Shown here in pieces: positions 53,279 to 61,368 of a stretch of 64,000 bases of DNA. The notes beneath the pieces were generated by a model. That model was not told the DNA's origin and searched no databases. It saw nothing but the letters and a program-made list of their open reading frames with translations. Source of the DNA: DATBJG01 sp963790545. Lineage in GTDB: Bacteria > Acidobacteriota > Vicinamibacteria > Vicinamibacterales > JAMQPK01. Position 1 is the first letter of the stretch; each line of letters starts with the position of its first letter. Location of the stretch: positions 1 to 64,000 of the forward strand of contig CAWBPA010000021.1 in the NCBI GenBank assembly GCA_963790545.1. The letters run 5' to 3'. The position numbers and the translations under genes are program-made.

Positions 53279-53368
53279 TTGGGGATTGGGGGTTGGGGAT
53301 TGGATCCCCAGTCCCCGAATCCCGAACCCCTGATTCCAATCCCTAACCCCCAATCCCCGATCCCGGTC
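53278..53368. repeat. 13-unit period-7 array with long inverted arms (between TPR gene and yggS)
   Basis: From 53278: ATTGGGG, ATTGGGG, GTTGGGG, ATTGGAT, CCCCAGT, CCCCGAA, TCCCGAA, CCCCTGA, TTCCAAT, CCCTAAC, CCCCAAT, CCCCGAT, CCCGGTC, all in one phase. GGGGATTGGGGGTTGGGGAT (53281-53300) continues to TGGA at 53304 and matches the reverse complement of 53335-53358 in 23 of 24 positions. The left half is G-rich with repeated GGGG runs. Confidence 0.85.
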
Positions 53369-53372
53369 CCTC

Positions 53373-54080
53373 GTGTCCCTCGAAACCGACATCCAATCCA
53401 GGCTCCATGACACGCGCGCCCGCATCGACCGAGCGGCCTCGCGGGCCGGTCGTCAGGCCGGAGAAGTCCGACTGGTTGCCGTCTCGAAGACCTTCGGTCT
53501 TGACCACGTCCGGGCGGCCGCTGCGGCTGGCCAGCAGGACTTCGGCGAGAACCGGGTGCAGGAAGCCCTACAGAAAATCGGGGGATCGACCGACCTTTTA
53601 ATCAGGTGGCATCTCATAGGGACGCTCCAGTCGAACAAAGCCCGCAAGGCTGCCGAAGCCTTCGACTGGATTCACTCGGTCGACAGTCTCGAACTTCTGC
53701 AGCGTCTGGATAGCATGGCGGCCCTTGCCGGGACGCGGCCCAAGTTGCTGGTCCAGGTCGACCTCGCGGGCGAGGCAACCAAACATGGAACGCCACCCTC
53801 GGTCGTGCCCGCGCTGTTCGACGCGGCACTGACGTGTCGGGCGGCACAGGTCGTTGGCCTGATGCTGCTTCCACCCTGGTCAGAGGATCCAGATGGCTCG
53901 CGGCCGTACTTCAGTCAGCTTCGTGAGCTTCGCGACCGGCTGCGCGCCGCCGGTATCCCGGGCGAGATGCTGCAGGAACTCTCGATGGGAATGAGCCACG
54001 ATTTCGAGGCCGCCGTGCTCGAAGGGGCGACCATGGTTCGGATCGGAACGGCGATATTCGGCAGGAGAATCAGCTCATGA
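53373..54080 (+). CDS. YggS/PROSC-family PLP-binding protein
   Basis: 235 residues from GTG 53373. These proteins bind pyridoxal phosphate and buffer it in the cell. PLP site lysine is in EVRLVAVSKTFGLDHV, followed by FGENRVQEALQKI, WHLIGTLQSNKARK and LSMGMSHDFEAAVLEGATMVRIGTAIFG, all family hallmarks. The stop TGA overlaps the start of the divIVA-like gene by four bases (ATGA), as often seen for YggS-DivIVA linkage. Confidence 0.93.
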   Translation: MSLETDIQSRLHDTRARIDRAASRAGRQAGEVRLVAVSKTFGLDHVRAAAAAGQQDFGENRVQEALQKIGGSTDLLIRWHLIGTLQSNKARKAAEAFDWIHSVDSLELLQRLDSMAALAGTRPKLLVQVDLAGEATKHGTPPSVVPALFDAALTCRAAQVVGLMLLPPWSEDPDGSRPYFSQLRELRDRLRAAGIPGEMLQELSMGMSHDFEAAVLEGATMVRIGTAIFGRRISS

Positions 54081-54638
54081 AGGTCACACCGCTCGATTTA
54101 CGTCAACAGCGATTTCGCACGGCGTTCCGTGGGTTCGATCGTGCCGAGGTGACGGCCCTTCTCCACGAGGTCGCCGAGGAGTACGAAACAGCGCTGCTCG
54201 AAGTCGATCGCCTGCGACAGGAACTGATGCGCATGGAAGGTCTGCTCAACGAGCATCGTGAGCACGAGAAAGGTCTGCGAAACACCCTTGGCACCGCTCA
54301 GAAAGTTGCCGAGGACATCAAGGCCAACGCCGAGCAACAGGCGCAGATCGATCATGAAAGAGGCCGAGGGGCGGTCAGACCTGCTGCTGCAGAAGAGCCA
54401 GGCCCGGTTGGAGGATGTGCAGCGCGAGATTGACGGGCTTCGGCTGAAGCGCCGCGATGTCGAAGCCTCGATCGAAGCCACCATCACCGCGCTTCGAAAC
54501 GCCATCGAATTCGTCCACGAACAGGATCGACGCGACCGCGACGAGAAAGTCGTCTTCCATCGGCCGCGACCGGCCGATCCAGTTCCGCCGCCGCCAAAGT
54601 CGCTCGAGCACTTTCTGGAACTGGGCGCCAAGCCCTGA
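54077..54638 (+). CDS. DivIVA-domain protein (one frameshift)
   Basis: About 187 residues. It starts MKVTPLDLRQQRFRTAFRGFDRAEVTALL, the DivIVA N-terminal signature, with a long coiled coil (EVDRLRQELMRMEGLLNEHREHEKGLRNTLGTAQKVAEDIKANAEQQAQ). The frame is lost near 54,355, where the next frame reads KEAEGRSDLLLQKSQARLEDVQREIDGLRLKRRDVEASIEATITAL. It ends with a Pro-rich segment and FLELGAKP. DivIVA-type coiled coils bind negatively curved membrane; they are best known from Gram-positives, but DivIVA-domain proteins also occur in this group. Start is coupled to yggS. Confidence 0.87.
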
Positions 54639-54663
54639 CAAGTGGCTGCCAAACGCGCCGCGC

Positions 54664-55029
54664 TTACCGCGGGGCGACGAAATCGGTCGCCTTGGGTACG
54701 GCAACGGACCACGCGTCGACGCTGACCTTGAACTCCCAGGGATACCGACGGGTGGGCAGGATCTCAATCGGAGCGTTGTACACCGCATCGATGTAGGTGC
54801 GATTGTCTTCGCGACGGACTGAAACGCCCTCCGGCAAAACAGGCAGCTTCAACTCCGAAGCGATTTCGAGGGCACGGTTCTGCAGTTCCTGTTCGGACCT
54901 GCCCGCCGCGAACTGAGCCAGCTGCTGCAGTTCGTCCTGGAACTCGTAATAAGCCTTGTAAGCAGAGCCGGTGCGCCAGGTCGCATGGAGGATCAGTCCG
55001 ACAATCACGAGCTTGATGAGCGTGCGCAT
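54664..55029 (-). CDS. small membrane-anchored hypothetical protein (DUF4845-like)
   Basis: 121 residues: an N-terminal membrane anchor (MRTLIKLVIVGLILHATWR) and a soluble domain (YYEFQDELQQLAQFAAGRSEQELQNRALEIASELKLPVLPEG). Gene order, directly after lepB, is like that of DUF4845 proteins in other bacteria; this is only a suggestion. Convergent with the DivIVA-like gene 25 bases away. Confidence 0.65.
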   Translation of the reverse strand: MRTLIKLVIVGLILHATWRTGSAYKAYYEFQDELQQLAQFAAGRSEQELQNRALEIASELKLPVLPEGVSVRREDNRTYIDAVYNAPIEILPTRRYPWEFKVSVDAWSVAVPKATDFVAPR

Positions 55030-55095
55030 GGCGTCAACTTGGAGGAGTTATCGGCGGGACTCGCTCGAGCTCATCAGGCCAGGAGGACTGTGGGT

Positions 55096-55800
55096 TCAGC
55101 GGATCACGTGAAACAGCCGGTCCCACCTCGTTCGCGTAAAGAAATGGACGATCACGGAAAAAACCCCTTCAACACGCTGATTGATTCCATCCTGGCCGAC
55201 ATAATCCGCGCGTTCCGCCTCGTACGACCAATAGACCAGGAGCGCGCGTCCCTTGATGTAGTCGCGCGGGAGAAAACCCCAGTATCGACTGTCCTGCGAA
55301 TTATCGCGGTTGTCCCCCATCACAAAATAGTGATCCTGAGGAACCGTAACTGGCCCGTACTCCTCGCGAACATCAGATGACGTGACTTCATTCCGGTCCG
55401 GGACCCCCAATGGCGGTTGCTCGTAGTGAACGTAGGGTTCGTCGATCGGCTGATCGTTGATGAAGATCTTTTTGGCTTTCACTTGTACCGTCTCGCCAGG
55501 CAAGCCGATGACCCGTTTGATGAAATCGCGCTCGGGATCCTCTGGATACTTGAAGACGACGACATCTCCCCTTTTCACGGGTCTGTCGGGGAGAACCACT
55601 CGTTCAGCCGACGTAAGCGCCGGGCCGTACACGAATTTGTTCACCAGGAGATGGTCGCCAATGAGCAGGTTGCGCTCCATCGAGCCGGTCGGAATCTTGA
55701 ACGCCTGGACGACGAACGTCCTGATGAACAGCGCGAGAATGACGGCAATGACGATCGACTCGAAGTACTCACGAACGACCGACTTTTTGAATGAGGCCAT
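55096..55800 (-). CDS. lepB: signal peptidase I
   Basis: 234 residues. One N-terminal helix (ESIVIAVILALFIRTFVVQAF). Catalytic Ser in KIPTGSMERNLLIGDHLLVNKF, catalytic Lys in ERDFIKRVIGLPGE, and the conserved box YFVMGDNRDNSQDSRYWG. It removes Sec and Tat signal peptides on the outer face of the inner membrane. It follows lepA with only a heptamer array of 28 bases between them. Confidence 0.97.
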   Translation of the reverse strand: MASFKKSVVREYFESIVIAVILALFIRTFVVQAFKIPTGSMERNLLIGDHLLVNKFVYGPALTSAERVVLPDRPVKRGDVVVFKYPEDPERDFIKRVIGLPGETVQVKAKKIFINDQPIDEPYVHYEQPPLGVPDRNEVTSSDVREEYGPVTVPQDHYFVMGDNRDNSQDSRYWGFLPRDYIKGRALLVYWSYEAERADYVGQDGINQRVEGVFSVIVHFFTRTRWDRLFHVIR

Positions 55801-55804
55801 TTCT

Positions 55805-55832
55805 TCAGTTATCAGTTTTCAGTTCTAAGTTT
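55805..55832. repeat. four-unit period-7 array between lepA and lepB
   Basis: TCAGTTA, TCAGTTT, TCAGTTC, TAAGTTT in one phase. It fills the gap from the lepA stop to 5 bases before the lepB start, leaving no room for a normal lepB leader apart from the array. Confidence 0.75.
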
Positions 55833-57638
55833 CTAGCCCTCTTGTCCCACCTTGAGGACCGCGAGGAACGCTTCCTGAGGGATTTCGACTCGCCCCACCC
55901 GTTTCATGCGTTTCTTGCCTTCCTTCTGTTTCTCCAGCAGCTTCCGCTTACGGGTAATGTCGCCGCCGTAGCACTTGGCCAGGACGTTCTTCCGCAATGC
56001 CTTGACCGTCTCACGGGCGATCACGCGCGTCCCGATGGCGGCCTGAATGGCAACCTCGAACATCTGCCGGGGGATCAGCTCGCGCATTTTTGCCGCAACT
56101 GCCCGGCCACGCTCGTACGACGTCTCGCGGTGGACGATCACGGACAGGGCATCGACAGGCTCACCATTCACGAGAATGTCGAGCTTGACCAGAGGCGATT
56201 CCCAGTACCCGGTGACATGGTAGTCAAGGGAGGCGTACCCGCGCGAGATCGTTTTGAGCCGGTCGTAAAAATCGAGCACGACCTCGTTGAACGGCAGCTC
56301 GTAGGTGACGAGCACCCGACTCGTCGACACGTACTCCAGAGACTTCTGCACACCTCGCTTTTCCTGGCAAAGTTGGAGAATACCTCCCACGTGCTCGGCA
56401 GGCGTCAGAATCATCGCGGTTATGACCGGTTCTTCGATCTTCTGAACCCGCCCTGCCTCCGGAAGCTTCGCCGGGCTGTCAATCTCTTCGACGACCCCGT
56501 CCGTCGTGGTCACTCGATACAGGACCGCCGGCGCCGTCGTCACGAGGTCCATGTTGAACTCGCGCTCGAGACGCTCCTGAACGATATCCATGTGCAGCAG
56601 ACCGAGGAATCCGCACCGGAACCCGAACCCCAGGGCCGAAGACGTCTCTGGCTCGAAGAAGAACGACGCATCGTTCAAACGCAGTTTCTCGAGCGCGTCG
56701 CGTAGTTCCGGGTATTGATGGCCTTCGACGGGATAAAGGCCCGCGAACACCATCGGCTTCAGCTCCTTGAAGCCCGGAACCGGCTGCGCCGCCGGCCGGT
56801 TGGTTTCCGTGATGGTGTCACCGATCTTCGCGTCGGACACGCGCTTGATGCCGGCAACCAGGAATCCGACCTCACCAACCCCAAGCTCTTCGACCTGCAG
56901 GGGCTTTGGCGTGAAGAGCCCCACTTGTTCGACCTCGTAGTCGTGGCCCTCCGCCATGAGCCGAATCTTCAAACCCGGGCGCAGCTGCCCGTCGATCACG
57001 CGGGCAACAATGACCACGCCTCGATACGCGTCGTACCACGAATCAAAGATGAGAGCGCGTAAAGGAGCCTCGGCATCGCCTGTCGGATACGGCAACCGCT
57101 GGATGATCGCCTGGAGAATCTCTCTCGTCCCCACGCCTTCCTTGGCACTGGCGAGGACGGCACCACTCGCGTCCAGTCCGATAATCTCCTCGATCTGCCG
57201 CCGGGTCTCCTCGGGTTGGGCTCCGGGGAGATCGATCTTGTTGATGACGGGGATGATCTCGAGGTTGTGTTCGACCGCGAGGTACGCATTTGCCAGCGTC
57301 TGAGCCTCGACGCCCTGCGACGCGTCGACGAGCAGCAGCGCACCCTCACAGGCGGCAAGCGACCTGGTGACTTCGTACGAAAAATCGACGTGCCCGGGAG
57401 TGTCAATCAGGTTCAAGCCGTACGACTGGCCGTCGGGTGCGTTGTACGTGAGTCGTACAGGATGCGCCTTGATCGTGATCCCGCGCTCCCTCTCGAGGTC
57501 CATCGAATCGAGCACCTGCGATTCCATTTCCCGAGGTTGAAGCGCACCGGTCAGCTCGAGAAAGCGATCGGCCAACGTTGATTTTCCGTGATCGATGTGC
57601 GCGATGATCGCGAAGTTGCGGATGAAGCGAGCGTCCAT
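55833..57638 (-). CDS. lepA: elongation factor 4 (LepA)
   Basis: 601 residues. Translational GTPase. P-loop IAHIDHGKSTLADRFL, switch II DTPGHVDFSYEV and NKIDLPGA, then domains II and III, and the LepA-specific C-terminal domain (RLKTISRGYASLDYHVTGYWES, RKRKLLEKQKEGKKRMKRVG). It is encoded directly upstream of lepB, as in many bacteria. The frame is intact. Confidence 0.97.
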   Translation of the reverse strand: MDARFIRNFAIIAHIDHGKSTLADRFLELTGALQPREMESQVLDSMDLERERGITIKAHPVRLTYNAPDGQSYGLNLIDTPGHVDFSYEVTRSLAACEGALLLVDASQGVEAQTLANAYLAVEHNLEIIPVINKIDLPGAQPEETRRQIEEIIGLDASGAVLASAKEGVGTREILQAIIQRLPYPTGDAEAPLRALIFDSWYDAYRGVVIVARVIDGQLRPGLKIRLMAEGHDYEVEQVGLFTPKPLQVEELGVGEVGFLVAGIKRVSDAKIGDTITETNRPAAQPVPGFKELKPMVFAGLYPVEGHQYPELRDALEKLRLNDASFFFEPETSSALGFGFRCGFLGLLHMDIVQERLEREFNMDLVTTAPAVLYRVTTTDGVVEEIDSPAKLPEAGRVQKIEEPVITAMILTPAEHVGGILQLCQEKRGVQKSLEYVSTSRVLVTYELPFNEVVLDFYDRLKTISRGYASLDYHVTGYWESPLVKLDILVNGEPVDALSVIVHRETSYERGRAVAAKMRELIPRQMFEVAIQAAIGTRVIARETVKALRKNVLAKCYGGDITRKRKLLEKQKEGKKRMKRVGRVEIPQEAFLAVLKVGQEG

Positions 57639-57639
57639 T

Positions 57640-57681
57640 CAGAAGACAGAATACAGAATACGGAAGGCAGAATACAGAATG
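57640..57681. repeat. six-unit period-7 array between the citrate synthase gene and lepA
   Basis: CAGAAGA, CAGAATA, CAGAATA, CGGAAGG, CAGAATA, CAGAATG, six units with no slippage. It runs from 2 bases upstream of the lepA ATG to 5 bases short of the citrate synthase stop. Confidence 0.85.
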
Positions 57682-57685
57682 GAAC

Positions 57686-58825
57686 TTACCGTTCTTCGAG
57701 AGGGGCGAAGCGTTGTGGATATTGTGGACCAGTGTACTCGGCTCGGGGTCGTATGAGCCGGTTATTCGCGTACTGCTCCAGGAAATGGGCCGTCCAACCT
57801 GAAATTCGGCTGACAGCAAAGATGGGGGTAAACAAGTCGATGGGGATACCAAGCATGTAATACGTGGATGCTGAATAGAGGTCCACGTTCGCATACAGCT
57901 TCTTCTCGGCTCTCACGAGCGCCTCGATGCGCTGGGACATCTCGAACCACCGAGTGTTTCCCACTCGCTTGCCGATCTCCTGGGACATCCGCCGTAAGTG
58001 TGTGGCACGGGGATCCTCGGTACGGTACACACGATGGCCAAATCCCGGGATCTTTTCCTTGCGCGCCAGTCTCGTACGAATCTGTTCTTCGACCCGGTCG
58101 TCGGTCGACTCGGCACCAATCTCGAGCAGGAGTCGCATGACGTCGGCATTCGCGCCGCCGTGCAGCGGACCTTTGAGCGCACCAATGGCCGCAACGACTG
58201 CCGAATGCAAGTCTGAGAGCGTCGCTGCCGTGACACGACCGGCAAACGTCGAAGCGTTCAGCTCGTGATCGGCGTGCAGCACGAGCGCCACATCGAACGC
58301 CCTCGTTGCGGTGGCGTCGGGTCTCCGCCCCGTCAGCATGTAGAGGAAGTTTGCCGCATGACCAAGGGCCGGGTCCGGCGCGATGGGACCCCCGCCAGCG
58401 CTGAGTCGACCCCATGTCGCCACGAGGCTGGCTATTTGAGCGGTCAAGCGGACCGCCGTGCGCGCACGCGCCTGCGATGGCGTTCCGCCGGGTTCGACTT
58501 CGAAATGAGCCAGCGCCGACGTCAACGTACGCAATGCGTCCATGCCGTCTCCGACCGGCAAGGTCCGCATCAGCCTGAGGATCGCATCGGGCAGCGGCCG
58601 GGCCGCAGCCAGTTCTGAATGGAGGTCACCGAGCTCCGCGCGGTTCGGCAGACGCCCGTTCCACAAGAGGAAGCACGTCTCCTCGAACGACGCCCATTTG
58701 GCCAGTTCGTGAATGTCGTAGCCGCGATACGCCAGCACGCCCCGTTGGCCATCGAGGTAGCAGATTGCCGACGAGGTCGCCACGACCTCATCAAGGCCAC
58801 CTTTTACCGGAACCTCAGTCGTCAT
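57686..58825 (-). CDS. citrate synthase (or 2-methylcitrate synthase)
   Basis: 379 residues from ATG 58825 (MTTEVPVKGGLDEVVATSSAICYLDGQRGVLAYRG). Catalytic His pair in HADHELNASTFAGR and LHGGANADVMRLL, and Asp in YANVDLYSASTYYMLGIP, plus GFGHRVYRTEDPRA. This short dimeric form is that of type I bacterial and archaeal enzymes and includes methylcitrate synthases, so propionyl-CoA use is possible. No linked prpB or prpD is in view, so citrate is the default. A fold-free heptamer array links it to lepA. Confidence 0.92.
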   Translation of the reverse strand: MTTEVPVKGGLDEVVATSSAICYLDGQRGVLAYRGYDIHELAKWASFEETCFLLWNGRLPNRAELGDLHSELAAARPLPDAILRLMRTLPVGDGMDALRTLTSALAHFEVEPGGTPSQARARTAVRLTAQIASLVATWGRLSAGGGPIAPDPALGHAANFLYMLTGRRPDATATRAFDVALVLHADHELNASTFAGRVTAATLSDLHSAVVAAIGALKGPLHGGANADVMRLLLEIGAESTDDRVEEQIRTRLARKEKIPGFGHRVYRTEDPRATHLRRMSQEIGKRVGNTRWFEMSQRIEALVRAEKKLYANVDLYSASTYYMLGIPIDLFTPIFAVSRISGWTAHFLEQYANNRLIRPRAEYTGPQYPQRFAPLEER

Positions 58826-58870
58826 GGGTGTTGGGGTCCAGCGTACATCAGCCGCGCGATGCCACGGCAT

Positions 58871-58898
58871 TCAGTTATCAGTTGCGGCCTATAGGTTT
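58871..58898. repeat. four-unit period-7 array between the glycosyltransferase and citrate synthase genes
   Basis: TCAGTTA, TCAGTTG, CGGCCTA, TAGGTTT. The first word is the same heptamer as in the lepA-lepB array 3 kb away, the only word shared between sites. It covers the intergenic space. Confidence 0.6.
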
Positions 58899-58910
58899 TC
58901 GAGATGGATG

Positions 58911-60401
58911 CTACTTCGCAACCTGCGTGCCGAGCACCAAATCGTCACCGGCAAATTGCTGCACGATCGACAGGAGCCCGGTATAGAGGAATCCCACCTG
59001 GAACAGAATGAGAAATGGCAGCGTGCCGTAGATGCCGTTGGCGAGCGCGTAAAACACGGTCGCCGTAAAGTAGAGGCCCAGGGCCATCTCCACGATCGGC
59101 TGGATGGCCACGGTCTGGCGGTACTTCTTGCCCACCCACTCGTCGTTCGCCCGCTCGATGCAATATTTGGGCGTCCGCGCAAATTCAGCGGGCTTTCCAA
59201 TCAACGCTTCGATGACAGCCCGTGCATTGTTGACGCAGAGTCCGATGCCAATGGACATCAGGAAGGGCAAGTACTTCAGACGCGACACCCAATCGCGATG
59301 CAGTTCGCGCTGACACACGATGTAAAAGTTGGAGACCGAAAAGGTCGCGGCGAAAAAGAGCGGCACGTCGATGAGGAGCATCTCGTACCAACCCATGTTG
59401 TAGCGAATCACCATCGAGGGGAACATCAGGACCGACAGCACCGACATCAACAAGTAGTTGAAGTTGGCTGTCAAATGGAAGAACGCCTCGCCCTTCACAC
59501 TCCACGGGATCGGGGCCCGGAGAATCTGCGGGAGCAGTTTCCGGCAGGTTTGAATCGACCCTTTGGCCCACCGATGCTGTTGCGACTTGAACGCGTTCAT
59601 CTCGACCGGGACCTCGGCCGGCGAGATGACGTCGGGCAGGAAAATGAACTTCCAGCCCTTCAGCTGAGCCCGATAGCTCAGGTCGAGATCCTCGGTCAGC
59701 GTGTCGTGCTGCCAGCCACCACCCGAATCGATTGCCGTTCGCCGCCATACGCCGGCGGTGCCGTTGAAATTGAAGAAACGACCCGCCCGGTTTCGTGCAC
59801 CGTGCTCCAGCACGAAATGACCGTCCAGGAGCATCGCCTGGATCTTGGTGAGCAGCGAGTAGTCCTCGTTGATGTGCCCCCAGCGCGCCTGAACCATCCC
59901 GACGCGGGCGTCGCAGAAATAGGGCATGACGCGGTGCAGGAAATCGGGCGACGGCAGGAAGTCCGCGTCGAAGATCGTGATGAACTCACCCTGCGCCACC
60001 TTCAGTCCGGCTTCGAGCGCTCCCGCTTTGTAGCCATCACGCTGATTGCGATGGATATACGTGATGTTCAACCCCTGCGCCGCATGTCTTCGGACTGCCA
60101 GCTCCGCTATCTCGCAGGTTTCGTCCGTCGAATCGTCGAGCACCTGGATTTCGAGCAGCTCGCGCGGGTATTCAATTCGGCAGGCCGCATCAATCACGCG
60201 TTCGACGACGTACATCTCGTTGAAAATGGGGAGCTGGACCGTCACACGAGGCAGAGGCGACGGCATGACCGTCGCTTGCGGTCTGGCACCCCGGTGGCGC
60301 ATATACAGGTACACGAGGTAGTACCGATGCCACCCGTAAATTGCCAGAATACTGAGAACGAAGAAGTAGCTGACGAGAACGACCGTTTCGAGGGACGTCA
60401 T
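58911..60401 (-). CDS. GT2 glycosyltransferase, cellulose/mannan-synthase-like
   Basis: 496 residues from ATG 60401 (MTSLETVVLVSYFFVLSILAIYG). Processive GT2 enzyme: N-terminal helix, the UDP/GDP site VQVLDDSTDET, the DxD-type FITIFDADF, the acceptor motif TLTEDLDLSYRA, and the QxxRW-type SQQHRWAKG, then four or five C-terminal membrane helices. These are the motifs of CesA/CslA family synthases. The product could be a beta-mannan, glucomannan or cellulose-like polymer; no bcs partner genes are near. Preceded on the other strand by larB. Confidence 0.93.
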   Translation of the reverse strand: MTSLETVVLVSYFFVLSILAIYGWHRYYLVYLYMRHRGARPQATVMPSPLPRVTVQLPIFNEMYVVERVIDAACRIEYPRELLEIQVLDDSTDETCEIAELAVRRHAAQGLNITYIHRNQRDGYKAGALEAGLKVAQGEFITIFDADFLPSPDFLHRVMPYFCDARVGMVQARWGHINEDYSLLTKIQAMLLDGHFVLEHGARNRAGRFFNFNGTAGVWRRTAIDSGGGWQHDTLTEDLDLSYRAQLKGWKFIFLPDVISPAEVPVEMNAFKSQQHRWAKGSIQTCRKLLPQILRAPIPWSVKGEAFFHLTANFNYLLMSVLSVLMFPSMVIRYNMGWYEMLLIDVPLFFAATFSVSNFYIVCQRELHRDWVSRLKYLPFLMSIGIGLCVNNARAVIEALIGKPAEFARTPKYCIERANDEWVGKKYRQTVAIQPIVEMALGLYFTATVFYALANGIYGTLPFLILFQVGFLYTGLLSIVQQFAGDDLVLGTQVAK

Positions 60402-60478
60402 CGGAAGAAAAATGTCATGACCACTCGCTCTCAACGATATACTGCCGACGTCGGCAAAGTCAACGAAAAGCAGCCTTT

Positions 60479-61237
60479 ATGACCCCTTCGGAGCTGCGAG
60501 AACTCCTCGACCAGATACACCGGGGTGCGCTCGATCCGAGCGACGCCCACACGCGTCTCCTTGACGATTTGAGCGCTGCTCCGGTTGCGGATCTCGGCTT
60601 CGCTCGCGTTGATCACCATCGTGCCGTACGCCAGGGGTTTCCTGAAGTCGTGTTCGGTCAGGGGAAGACCCCGGACCAGGTTGCAAGCATCGCCGAACAG
60701 ATTGTCGGGCATGGCCAGACGCTCCTCGTCACCCGGACTGACGAACGCGCTTTTCAAGCCGTCATGCGGGTTGTGCCCGATGCGACGTTCCATCCCGTTG
60801 CGAGAGCGATTAGTTTTCGTCAAGGGGATGTCGAGCCCGGTCGCGGCACAATTCTCGTGGTTGCTGCGGGCACGTCCGACCTTCCGGTTGCCGAGGAAGC
60901 CTGTGTGACCAGCGAACTGATGGGGAACGCGACCGATCGCTTGTACGACGTGGGGGTCGCCGGAATCCATCGACTTCTGGCCGAGCACGCCCGGTTGCGC
61001 TCGGCCCGTGCGTTGATTGTCGTGGCGGGCATGGAAGGGGCGCTCCCCAGCGTGGTCGCGGGCCTCGTGCGCGCGCCGGTCATAGCCGTACCAACGAGCG
61101 TGGGCTATGGCGCGAGCTTTGGTGGAGTTGCGGCACTACTCGGCATGCTCAACAGCTGTGCCATGGGTCTCTCGGTGGTCAATATCGACAACGGGTTTGG
61201 TGCTGGCGCGATAGCAAGCAAAATCAATCATTTGTGA
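60479..61237 (+). CDS. larB: LarB, nickel-pincer cofactor synthesis carboxylase/hydrolase
   Basis: 252 residues. It carboxylates nicotinic acid adenine dinucleotide, the first step to the nickel-pincer nucleotide of lactate racemase. The C-terminal two thirds resemble PurE: ILVVAAGTSDLPVAEEACVTSELMGNATDRLYDVGVAG, ARALIVVAGMEGALPSVVAGLVRAPVIAVPTSVGYG and LLGMLNSCAMGLSVVNIDNGFGAG. N-terminal part is a helical LarB-specific domain. larC and larE do not lie next to it here, so the rest of the pathway is outside the window or absent. Confidence 0.93.
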   Translation: MTPSELRELLDQIHRGALDPSDAHTRLLDDLSAAPVADLGFARVDHHRAVRQGFPEVVFGQGKTPDQVASIAEQIVGHGQTLLVTRTDERAFQAVMRVVPDATFHPVARAISFRQGDVEPGRGTILVVAAGTSDLPVAEEACVTSELMGNATDRLYDVGVAGIHRLLAEHARLRSARALIVVAGMEGALPSVVAGLVRAPVIAVPTSVGYGASFGGVAALLGMLNSCAMGLSVVNIDNGFGAGAIASKINHL

Positions 61238-61301
61238 GTCATGGGTAGATGACGAGGCCGTTGCCGCGGCGCTCGGCCGCGTGTTAGAGTTATTGATCGC
61301 C

Positions 61302-61319
61302 CCTGCCGTCGGCGGCAGG
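61302..61319. other. hairpin upstream of mutS2
   Basis: CCTGCCG (61302-61308) and CGGCAGG (61313-61319) pair, loop TCGG, in a GC-rich leader 50 bases before the mutS2 ATG. No T-run. May be the weak terminator of larB or part of the mutS2 leader. Confidence 0.45.
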
Positions 61320-61368
61320 ACAGGGCGGGGTCCTTCCCCGTGCTCCCCAGGTTAACTCAGCCCACTCT

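Noticed and set aside
53278..53368. Possible CRISPR or CRISPR-like array
   Set aside because: Unit size is seven with no spacers, and no cas genes are in the window.
58824..60482. Long open frame (552 codons) on the plus strand opposite the glycosyltransferase
   Set aside because: Same reason: antisense shadow of a clear GT2 gene with all its motifs.
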